Source: Lentisphaeraceae bacterium (GTDB taxonomy: Bacteria > Verrucomicrobiota > Lentisphaeria > Lentisphaerales > Lentisphaeraceae). Taken from it: a stretch of DNA of 34,598 nucleotides. A model generated the notes under the pieces. The model was not told the DNA's origin. It worked only from the letters and a program-made list of their open reading frames with translations, and searched no databases. Location of the stretch: positions 1 to 34,598 of the forward strand of contig JAJPOQ010000081.1 in the NCBI GenBank assembly GCA_021232515.1. The letters are read 5' to 3'. The position numbers and the translations under genes were made by a program. This document shows positions 25,599-32,292 of this stretch, piece by piece (the first letter of the stretch is position 1; each line of letters begins with the position of its first letter).

Positions 25599-26599
25599 TT
25601 TTTAGCTCCAGAGTGCGTCTCTATTTCTTTTACGAGTTCTTCATAAAAAGAAAGGTTGATGTTTTTGGCATGCTTAAGCTTGGTAGGCTCAACTGTTTGG
25701 GCAATTTCGTCTCGATCCTTTGGGCTTATGCGAGTTACCTTCATGCCACTTTTTAAAAGGACATCTAAAGCTTCTGCGTCTTCTTTATTGACGGAAACTC
25801 TCATGTGATCAATCGCTATTCTTGCTGCTTGGCGGAGAACGGTTTTGGTGTTTTGGTCAAGACTGTCGTAAAAACCTTTAGAGACAACGAAAACTACAAA
25901 CGAGTAGACGTGTCCACTCAAAGTGAGATACTTCTGAACTTCGAATAATTTATTTGAAGATATATTTTTCAATGGATTCTCTTGGCCATCAATAACACCT
26001 TGTTGGAGAGAGGAGAAGACTTCCGAAAATGAGATAGGTGTCGGATTTGCTCCAAGAGTTCTAAAGACATCGAGGTGGATAGGATTCTGCATAGTGCGGA
26101 TCTTTAAGCCTTGCAGATCACTTTGATTTGATATGGCTTTTTTGCTGTTCGTTATGTGGCGAAAACCAAAATCACCAAAACCTAAACCAACATAGCCCTT
26201 GGCTTCTAACTTCTTTAAAAGTTCTTGTCCCCAAGGACCATCGACTACTTTGTTTGCCGTTTCTTGATCGGTGAAAATAAACGGAAGAGATAGTAGGTTG
26301 AACTCTTGGACCATATTTCCTAGGACAGCAGGGTCAGGAAGGTTCATGTGAAGGACACCAAAACGCATCGACTCTAGTGCTTCCTGGTCACTTCCTAATT
26401 GGTTTGAAGGGAAGAGTTTCACATCTATTTTTGAGTTTTGAGCGAGATGCTCCTTAAACTTGAGCATTGCTTTGTATTCAAAGTGAGTTTCGGGAACTCC
26501 AATGCTGATACGCATGATCTTTTTATCTGTTTTGATTTTGCTACAGCCTAGGCCCAAAATCGAAAAGAAACTTAGTAGTATATTTTTATAGGACAGCAT
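25595..26599 (-). CDS. dctP: TRAP transporter substrate-binding lipoprotein (DctP-type)
   Basis: 334 residues. The signal ends in a lipobox (ILGLGC, C19), so the binder is probably membrane-anchored rather than freely periplasmic. The DctP family is shown by VPETHFEYKAMLKFKEHL, LFPSNQLGSDQEALESM, the ligand-arginine block LKIRTMQNPIHLDVFRTLGA, PTPISFSEVFSSLQQGVIDG and QENPL. First gene of the operon dctP-dctQ-dctM-dgoD-dgoK-dgoA. The start codon has no strong Shine-Dalgarno, but lies just after the palindrome 26605-26632. The ligand is inferred as galactonate from the catabolic genes. Confidence 0.93.
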   Translation of the reverse strand: MLSYKNILLSFFSILGLGCSKIKTDKKIMRISIGVPETHFEYKAMLKFKEHLAQNSKIDVKLFPSNQLGSDQEALESMRFGVLHMNLPDPAVLGNMVQEFNLLSLPFIFTDQETANKVVDGPWGQELLKKLEAKGYVGLGFGDFGFRHITNSKKAISNQSDLQGLKIRTMQNPIHLDVFRTLGANPTPISFSEVFSSLQQGVIDGQENPLKNISSNKLFEVQKYLTLSGHVYSFVVFVVSKGFYDSLDQNTKTVLRQAARIAIDHMRVSVNKEDAEALDVLLKSGMKVTRISPKDRDEIAQTVEPTKLKHAKNINLSFYEELVKEIETHSGAKK

Positions 26600-26604
26600 A
26601 ATTT

Positions 26605-26632
26605 ACTTGTTATTGATTAATTTATAACAAGT
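26605..26632. promoter_or_regulatory. Inverted repeat between -10 box and dctP start (candidate operator)
   Basis: Perfect 9-base arms ACTTGTTAT and ATAACAAGT separated by 10 bases. It begins 5 bases before the dctP ATG and reaches to within one base of the -10-like box. It would cover the transcription start and leader. It fits a dimeric repressor site (TTGT/ACAA half-sites) or an RNA hairpin controlling dctP translation. No regulator gene is adjacent. Confidence 0.6.
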
Positions 26633-26633
26633 A

Positions 26634-26660
26634 GGTCGGAGTAAGAGTTCTAATCTTGCG
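26634..26660 (-). promoter_or_regulatory. ECF-like promoter element, copy 5 (TRAP-dgo operon)
   Basis: Sense reading is CGCAAGAT, a 14-nt spacer, then CGACC (one change from CGACT); 34 nt before the dctP ATG. Confidence 0.7.
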
Positions 26661-26732
26661 CTTTTCAAGAAAATAAATTTAAATTTCCTCTGCAAGGTGG
26701 AGTTGTGAATGAGCTAGGCTAAGTCTGTTGAA

Positions 26733-27452
26733 TTAAGGAATTACTAGTTCCCTGTGAACATAAGCTCTTCTCCAGTCCATTTTTAAGATATTTTTTAAAT
26801 GAATACTTTTTGCACTATTATCTACCTGTACAGAATTATTCCTTTTAGTCAGGTGCCGATCTATGATAATTCTAAATCTTTGTGGTTCTGCTTGTCCTTC
26901 AAGGTTTAGAGGGTTTCCTCCATTTAAAGGGTTCTGGTCAACCCAAATACTGCCTGTAAAAGCAGGCGTTATAGCCGGATTCTCAACAGTTTGAATATTC
27001 CCGAAGTTTTGTCCATCATACAAATGCCAGTTTAAACCATAACTGCCTACACCTGGTTTATTGTCGTAAATCATAAATCGATTGTTCCCTCCCCAACCAG
27101 TCTTATTTGTCCCCCAAAAATTACTTGAAACTGCAGTGTTGGGGGCTGCGTGAGTTACAGCGGGACACTTTATAAGTTCTCTACTGTGGTGTATCTTGTA
27201 AAGTTTATCCATCCAAAAAGTATTCTCTCCTAAGGTTCTTTTTATAGACTTGTAGCCTCTATTTTTGTAAAGGATACTCCATGAAACTCCTATTTGAGAT
27301 AGTTGACTTAGGCAAACAGCGGATTGTGCAGACGCTCTAGCTCTGGTTAAACTTGGTAATAAGATGGTCAATAAGATGCCAATGATTGCAATAACTACTA
27401 AGAGTTCCATCAATGTGAACTTATAGAACTTTTTAAGAGTTTTATGATTCAA
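26733..27452 (-). CDS. Prepilin-like protein 1 (type II/IV pseudopilin-type leader)
   Basis: I place the start at TTG 27450-27452, with AAAGGA seven nt upstream, giving 239 residues beginning (M)NHKTLKKFYKFTLMELL. The longer frame to 27524 would run through the promoter element 27475-27501, so it is unlikely to be translated. A basic N-terminus is followed by FTLMELLVVIAIIGIL, the class III signal and hydrophobic helix that prepilin peptidase processes. The body contains SVCxSQL-type and RHLTKRNNSVQVD segments typical of the short prepilin-like proteins abundant in Lentisphaerota and relatives; their role is unknown. Paralogue of 28023-28733 (both end in LVIP). Confidence 0.85.
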   Translation of the reverse strand: MNHKTLKKFYKFTLMELLVVIAIIGILLTILLPSLTRARASAQSAVCLSQLSQIGVSWSILYKNRGYKSIKRTLGENTFWMDKLYKIHHSRELIKCPAVTHAAPNTAVSSNFWGTNKTGWGGNNRFMIYDNKPGVGSYGLNWHLYDGQNFGNIQTVENPAITPAFTGSIWVDQNPLNGGNPLNLEGQAEPQRFRIIIDRHLTKRNNSVQVDNSAKSIHLKNILKMDWRRAYVHRELVIP

Positions 27453-27474
27453 GGTAAAGTCCTTTTCTATAGTG

Positions 27475-27501
27475 AGTCGGATGTTCAACATAAATCTTGC
27501 T
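27475..27501 (-). promoter_or_regulatory. ECF-like promoter element, copy 6 (prepilin-like gene 1)
   Basis: Sense reading is AGCAAGAT (first C replaced by A), a 14-nt spacer, then CGACTCA; 22 nt before the TTG at 27452. Its presence fixes the translation start of the prepilin-like gene. Confidence 0.65.
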
Positions 27502-27576
27502 TTTTTGCTAAAATTATTTTTCAAATGACATAGTGAATGAGAATAAATAAGGATTCTTGGAAGAGCGCTGAGATAA

Positions 27577-27762
27577 CTATAATAGAGAATTTGAATCTTT
27601 TCGGTGAGTTATTTCGAGAAGGCGGTTGAAGTGAAAAGCATCAGTAAAGTATTCACGGAAAGCAGAGTCTTCTTGTATAAGTTTTTTAATTTTTCTTAAG
27701 TCTTTTTCCGTTGAAACATCTTCAAGAAAATCTTCAATAAGGGTAATGTGTCTAGAGGTCAT
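27577..27762 (-). CDS. 61-residue protein like an isolated anti-sigma N-terminal domain
   Basis: A short protein starting MTSRHITLIEDFLED. Its sequence aligns with the cytoplasmic start of the FecR protein at 1696-3000: ITLIEDFLE against STLIEKYLD, then KLIQEDSAF against QLIKEDSEI, then a LL/LR-containing helix. It has no membrane segment and no FecR domain. No good Shine-Dalgarno precedes the ATG, but it has its own ECF-like element 64 nt upstream (27827-27853). Inference: a free cytosolic anti-sigma-like domain that could bind one of the ECF factors. It might instead be the remnant of a truncated FecR gene; no homologous sequence follows the stop. Confidence 0.65.
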   Translation of the reverse strand: MTSRHITLIEDFLEDVSTEKDLRKIKKLIQEDSAFREYFTDAFHFNRLLEITHRKDSNSLL

Positions 27763-27826
27763 GGTAATTGATTATTCTATATTTGATTATGTAATGACAA
27801 TATCTCTATGGTTTACTGTCTGAGTA

Positions 27827-27853
27827 AGTCGGAGGTAATTGATGAATCTTGCG
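27827..27853 (-). promoter_or_regulatory. ECF-like promoter element, copy 7 (anti-sigma-like small gene)
   Basis: Sense reading is CGCAAGAT, a 14-nt spacer, then CGACTTA; 64 nt before the ATG at 27762. Confidence 0.7.
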
Positions 27854-27928
27854 GGCTTTTATAAATTTAGATAAAAACTAATAAGTAGGGCGCTGAGGGG
27901 CTAGGAATAGATTAACCATAAAAGACCC

Positions 27929-27951
27929 AGTCAATAAAAGCTTTATTGACT
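27929..27951 (-). terminator. Stem-loop terminator after prepilin-like gene 2
   Basis: Ten-base perfect arms AGTCAATAAA and TTTATTGACT, 3-nt centre, about 70 bases after the stop of the 28023-28733 gene. On the minus strand the stem is followed by GGGTCTTTT, a short late T run. It separates this gene from the 61-residue gene's promoter. Confidence 0.6.
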
Positions 27952-28022
27952 AGATTTAGGTGGCACGTAGAGTATACGCTTAACCCTTCAAACGTCAGAT
28001 AAGAAACTAATTCTACGAAGAC

Positions 28023-28733
28023 CTAAGGGATTACAAGAGTATTATGTTGAAAGTTCCTGTGCCACTCAAACTGAAGGGTGTTTTTCAAATGGTAAGTCTT
28101 TGCTCCTCCATCAACTTGAAGAGAATTGTTCTTTTTGGAAAAATGCCTATTGATCAGAACTCTTTCGGTTAAGTCATTTGTCCCTTCAAGGTCTGCTGGA
28201 GGACCAGCATAGTTTCTAGCAGGTCGGTGGTCTACCCAGTTACTCCCCGTAAGGACAGGAGTATTTGATGGTTCAGCAACACTTCCTACAGACTTATAAT
28301 ATGTTAATGGCCCTCTTGTTGTTAGGTAGAAGCTAAAACCATAGCTGCCAGAGGCAAGTTCACCATCGACGATCATCCAGTCACGGTCTCCAACCCAACC
28401 TGTTTTACTGCTTCCCCAACCACTAGTTTCATGTGTTGTTGATGGACACTTCATGAGTTCTCTACTTTGATGGTACTTATAAAGTTTAGCCATCCACATT
28501 TTATTTGCTTGTAGTTCTCTTTTTAAAGTTTTGAAACTGCTATCTTTAGTGTATTGCATGTAGGATATACCGAGCTGTTTCAATTGGCTTAAGCATACAG
28601 CCGCTTTGGCACTTTCTTTTGCTTTAGATAAGCTTGGTAGTAATAATGTCATGAGTATAGCAAGAACAGCTATAACAACTAGTAATTCTAAGATGGTGAA
28701 ACGCTTTATCTTTATTAGATTTCTATTTTTCAA
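28023..28733 (-). CDS. Prepilin-like protein 2
   Basis: 236 residues starting at TTG (28731-28733), with AGAGGA five nt upstream. N-terminus (M)KNRNLIKIKRFTILELL followed by the hydrophobic helix VVIAVLAILMTLLLPSLSKA. The body shares with prepilin-like protein 1 SAKAAVCLSQLKQLG, SRELMKCPSTTHET, HFSKKNNSLQVDGGAKTYHL and the LVIP end. The HFSKKNNSLQVDG block resembles the H-x9-DG region of prepilin-like proteins in this phylum. Processed by a prepilin peptidase and possibly assembled into a pseudopilus or held at the envelope; no evidence for either. Confidence 0.85.
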   Translation of the reverse strand: MKNRNLIKIKRFTILELLVVIAVLAILMTLLLPSLSKAKESAKAAVCLSQLKQLGISYMQYTKDSSFKTLKRELQANKMWMAKLYKYHQSRELMKCPSTTHETSGWGSSKTGWVGDRDWMIVDGELASGSYGFSFYLTTRGPLTYYKSVGSVAEPSNTPVLTGSNWVDHRPARNYAGPPADLEGTNDLTERVLINRHFSKKNNSLQVDGGAKTYHLKNTLQFEWHRNFQHNTLVIP

Positions 28734-28789
28734 AATATTCCTCTTCCAACTAAATATTTAGGCATACGATTTATATGATTTAACTAGTA

Positions 28790-28816
28790 AGTCGGAAGGG
28801 GATTATAGATCTTGCG
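28790..28816 (-). promoter_or_regulatory. ECF-like promoter element, copy 8 (prepilin-like gene 2)
   Basis: Sense reading is CGCAAGAT, a 14-nt spacer, then CGACTTA; 56 nt before the TTG at 28733. A 12-bp palindrome CTAAATATTTAG (28750-28761) lies in the leader. Confidence 0.7.
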
Positions 28817-28955
28817 GTTTTTTTAGGAAAAGATAAAACTATTTTTAGATCAGGTGCTTGTGTATTGAGGATTTGAATCGTCTTATCATATAAGAGAGGA
28901 ATAAGGAAATAGTATTCTACTTAAGAAGACTTTTTCATGATCTTTGTAGAAACTC

Positions 28956-29678
28956 TTAGCGAGGCCAAGCTTCTAGTGAAGTCTCATTACCTAAGCCTTT
29001 GGTTTGTCCCTCGTAAAGCATCTGAGCTTGTCCAGGAGCGAAATGTACCCCTAAAGATCTAAGAATGACAGCTTGTCCATCGATGGCAGTATAGCCGATA
29101 TACTTACCAGACCTATGCCAGTTTCCAAGCTTATCGCCATTTGCACAAGAGGCTTCATATGTAGTGTTATTTAGGCTGTTTGGGCTTTCTTCAATAATTA
29201 TCGGTGTTGGTCTAGTTTTACTGACCCACTGAACTTCATTATCAATTTTACCTATTTGGATAGCGGCGAAGGCAGCAGGGTAAGAGTAGTCGAAACCACC
29301 ATTGCTGTATGTTCTGTCGTTGAGCTCACCGGTTTCTAAGCTTGGGCACTTAAGAAGATTTTCGAATCCACCGCCATAAAGTCCGGCAACAGGATTTATG
29401 ATATCTGTATTCCTTCTGTTTTGGACGCCAGCCCAACCTTCATTTGTGTATCTAGGATTGTCACGGTTGTTCCAACCTCGATTGACAAACATGGGGAGGC
29501 GACCACTATTGTCGCTCCAGCCTCTGACCATAAGTTTGTAGTTTTGGCTACGATTAGAAGAGCATACAACAAACATGGCCTCTTCTTTTGCTTTATGTAA
29601 GCTTGGTAGAAGCATCGATGCAAGAATACCGATGATGGCAATAACAATTAAGAGCTCAATTAATGTAAACTTTTTCAT
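28956..29678 (-). CDS. Prepilin-like protein 3
   Basis: 240 residues, ATG start, MKKFTLIELLIVIAIIGIL leader with the helix continuing to LLPSLHKAKEE. Body with GWSDNSGRLPMFVNRGWNN, KCPSLETGELNDRTYSNGG, TPIIIEESPNSLNNTTYEAS, DGQAVILRSLG and the EAWPR end. The body is unlike that of prepilin-like proteins 1 and 2 but very close to that of 4, with the central 180 bases almost identical in DNA. Function unknown. Confidence 0.85.
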   Translation of the reverse strand: MKKFTLIELLIVIAIIGILASMLLPSLHKAKEEAMFVVCSSNRSQNYKLMVRGWSDNSGRLPMFVNRGWNNRDNPRYTNEGWAGVQNRRNTDIINPVAGLYGGGFENLLKCPSLETGELNDRTYSNGGFDYSYPAAFAAIQIGKIDNEVQWVSKTRPTPIIIEESPNSLNNTTYEASCANGDKLGNWHRSGKYIGYTAIDGQAVILRSLGVHFAPGQAQMLYEGQTKGLGNETSLEAWPR

Positions 29679-29745
29679 TTATGTTTTACTTTAGATTTTC
29701 TATGCTTTTAAGTTTTTAGAACCTACGGAGTCCTTTATATATCTA

Positions 29746-29772
29746 AGTCGTATCGAAATTCTAAACCTTGCG
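29746..29772 (-). promoter_or_regulatory. ECF-like promoter element, copy 9 (prepilin-like gene 3)
   Basis: Sense reading is CGCAAGGT (one change), a 14-nt spacer, then CGACTTA; 67 nt before the ATG at 29678. Confidence 0.65.
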
Positions 29773-29799
29773 CATTTCTGTATTTTTTTCTCTTAAAGT

Positions 29800-30507
29800 T
29801 TATCGTGGCCAAGCTTCTAAGGCCCGTTCATTGCCTAAGCCTTTACTTTCACCTCCGTAAAAAATCTGTGCTTGCCCAGGAGCAAAATACATCCCTAAAG
29901 ATCTGAGGATAACGGCTTGACCATCGATGGCAGTATAACCGATATTTTTGCCGAATTTATGCCAAGACCCAAGTTTGTCGCCATTTGCACAAGAGGCTTC
30001 ATAAGTCGTGTTATTTAGGCTGTTTGGGCTTTCTTCAATGATTATCGGTGTTGGTCTTTCTTGGCTAACCCATAGAACAGTAGAGTCAATCTTAGCAATT
30101 TGAATAGCGGCGAAGGCAGCAGGGTAAGAGTAGTCGAAACCACCATTGCTGTATGTTCTGTCGTTGAGCTCACCGGTTTCTAAGCTTGGGCACTTAAGAA
30201 GATTTTCGAATCCACTCCCATATAGTCCGGCAACAGGATTTATGACATCTGTATTCTTTCTGTTTTGGACGCCAGCCCAGCCTTCATTTGTGTATCTAGG
30301 GTTGTCACGGTTGTTCCAACCTCGATTGAGAAATATGGGTAGGCGACCGCTGTTGTCGCTCCAGCCTCTGACCATGAGTTTATAGTTCTGATTCCGGTTT
30401 GAAGTACAAACGGTAAATTTTGAATCTTCTCTAACTTTATGCAGACTTGGTAAGAGTATAGACACAAGAATACCGATGATGGCGACTACGCATAGTAACT
30501 CTACCAA
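29800..30507 (-). CDS. Prepilin-like protein 4 (tandem duplicate of 3; start codon and promoter uncertain)
   Basis: Over 230 residues it follows protein 3 closely, ending GLGNERALEAWPR. The first possible conventional start is TTG 30505-30507, but that would begin in the middle of the FTLVELL motif and delete the basic leader that prepilin peptidase needs. The frame is open upstream to a TAA at about 30580 and encodes NKHTHFRNFTLVELL, the expected leader, yet that stretch has no in-frame ATG, GTG or TTG; an ATT at 30541-30543 is the only plausible rare start. No ECF-like element lies in the 207-base gap upstream. Either it is read with a rare start or it is a silent copy that feeds gene conversion. 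Confidence 0.6.
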   Translation of the reverse strand: MVELLCVVAIIGILVSILLPSLHKVREDSKFTVCTSNRNQNYKLMVRGWSDNSGRLPIFLNRGWNNRDNPRYTNEGWAGVQNRKNTDVINPVAGLYGSGFENLLKCPSLETGELNDRTYSNGGFDYSYPAAFAAIQIAKIDSTVLWVSQERPTPIIIEESPNSLNNTTYEASCANGDKLGSWHKFGKNIGYTAIDGQAVILRSLGMYFAPGQAQIFYGGESKGLGNERALEAWPR

Positions 30508-30714
30508 AGTGAAGTTTCGAAAGTGTGTATGTTTATTTAAAATGACTGCACTCTTGCTTTGTTTTATAAAATTTAAGATTTAGTAATAATTAGACGCATT
30601 TATCATACCTAAGCCAATGTGTGTTTTTCTTAACTGAGTTAAAGGCTTTATTTATCAATTTACCTTCGCAGGGATGCATTTTATTAAACTCTTGCTTTTA
30701 GGCAGAATAAATAG

Positions 30715-32292
30715 TTAAAGACGCTTACATGACAAGACATTATGAATGACGATATTTTTGCCTTCCAGTTTAAATTTACCTTTCAAGTTAACAACACTCC
30801 CAGTAGCTCCATCCATCCTCGTTTTGTGGATGTTCATATAAGGAGCTTTTATCTCGATCTCTTTATTGCCTGAAAGTTTCAAGATATAACGATTTGGGTT
30901 GCCTTCACTGAATTCACTTTTCAGTAAAGCTTTGACTTCGATTGTCGTACTATCCTTCTTGAGAATCTTCCATGAACCGTCATCTGCAGAATAGTCTTTA
31001 AAGTTGGCTTTTTCAGTTAGTCCTTTTGTCGGCCTGGTTGAAAGGCCATATTTTTCTTCTTTAACTCCCATAAGGTGCATCATTTTTAGTAATAAATTAC
31101 TATTCGACTCTTTGGAGTATTTGACGTAACGACCAAGCTTTAGTTGTCCACCAGCACCACCACTTAGAATCATCGGTAAGTCTGTGACAGAGTGGTAGTC
31201 ACCGTGCTTCATACCTGAACCAAACATAATGAGAGAATTATCAAATAATGTTTGATGACCATCTTTGAGTGATTTGAGTTTACTGATGAAGTAGTTGAGT
31301 TGTGCGACATACCATTGATTGATTTTGTCGTAACCCGGGATGGCTTTTTTATTTCGAGCAAAGTGAGATAGGTAGTGCAATTCGTCGTTTATGCCTAGGA
31401 AGTCATAAATCGTCCGGCTTTCTGTATGAGCCATCATCAAGCTTGAGACTCTCGTCATGTCTGTCCAAAATGCTAAGGCGATAAGGTCGAGCATGGCCTT
31501 CGTTCTACCTGGCATGTCATTTGTTGAGCCCGATAGTGGAGGTAGATTTCTAAAACGTGCTTCTTGAGTTTTATTGGGTGTCTTATTTTTATACTTATCA
31601 ATACTTTTTTCAACTTCACGAATTGACTGTAAATATTGAGTCAGAACTTCTTTGTCTTGCTTGCTAGCTTTTCGGTTTACGGCGAGGTAACTCTCTTTTA
31701 TATCGTCCAATACACTTGTTGTTTGTTGGCGATACTTTTGGTTATTGAAACCCTTGAAAAGTTTATTGAAGACAAACTCAGGACTCGACTCGACTTCTAG
31801 AGGTTTCCCTGTTTTGTCGTACGACAAGAAGTTTTCCACGGGATCGTTTGGGTCGAGGAAATGGTCACTTCTCATAACCAGAGACTTAACAGGTGTTGAT
31901 TGGCCAATCTTATCGGCAATAAGCTGATCAAAGGTATAGCGCTGTTCGAAACGTTTGTTTTTAGGCAAGCCAGACATGAATGCAATAGAGAGGCTAGGGT
32001 GACCGCCATTTGCTCTAGGGTGGCTGTCTATACCGCGAAGAACTAAGATGTCTTTTTTGTTTTTCTCTAAAGGACTCAAAGTTTTTGAGAGTTTGAAGTT
32101 GTCTTCAGTAGCCCCTGTTATATCCCATGAGTTTGGATTGACACCACAGCCTTTATAGAGAACAGCCATGCGCAATGGAGCTTTGGCTTTAGACTGATTA
32201 TTCGCCATTATTTCTAAGTTTGGAAGTCCTATGCATGTTGCGCCTAAACCACGTAAAAATGTCCTTCTTGGAATTAGATATGATTTTTTCAT
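30715..32292 (-). CDS. DUF1552-family protein with twin-arginine signal
   Basis: 525 residues; ATG overlaps the stop of the upstream cytochrome gene (ATGA). The N-terminus PRRTFLRGLGATCIGLPNLE is a twin-arginine export signal. Family blocks: VLYKGCGVNPNSWD, RGIDSHPRANGGHPSLSIAF, FDQLIADKIG, SIREVEKSIDKY, FWTDMTRVSSLMMAHTESR and MFGSGMKHGDYHSVTDLPM. About 95 residues at the C-terminus (from roughly 430) extend beyond the usual core and look like a small beta-rich domain. DUF1552 proteins are regularly paired with the DUF1592 cytochrome proteins in Planctomycetes and relatives; the activity is not known. Confidence 0.9.
   Translation of the reverse strand: MKKSYLIPRRTFLRGLGATCIGLPNLEIMANNQSKAKAPLRMAVLYKGCGVNPNSWDITGATEDNFKLSKTLSPLEKNKKDILVLRGIDSHPRANGGHPSLSIAFMSGLPKNKRFEQRYTFDQLIADKIGQSTPVKSLVMRSDHFLDPNDPVENFLSYDKTGKPLEVESSPEFVFNKLFKGFNNQKYRQQTTSVLDDIKESYLAVNRKASKQDKEVLTQYLQSIREVEKSIDKYKNKTPNKTQEARFRNLPPLSGSTNDMPGRTKAMLDLIALAFWTDMTRVSSLMMAHTESRTIYDFLGINDELHYLSHFARNKKAIPGYDKINQWYVAQLNYFISKLKSLKDGHQTLFDNSLIMFGSGMKHGDYHSVTDLPMILSGGAGGQLKLGRYVKYSKESNSNLLLKMMHLMGVKEEKYGLSTRPTKGLTEKANFKDYSADDGSWKILKKDSTTIEVKALLKSEFSEGNPNRYILKLSGNKEIEIKAPYMNIHKTRMDGATGSVVNLKGKFKLEGKNIVIHNVLSCKRL

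Noticed and set aside
30530..30560. CTCTTGCTTT upstream of prepilin-like gene 4 resembling half of the ECF-like element
   Set aside because: No CGACT box at the required distance; the same half also occurs at about 30689 without a partner.
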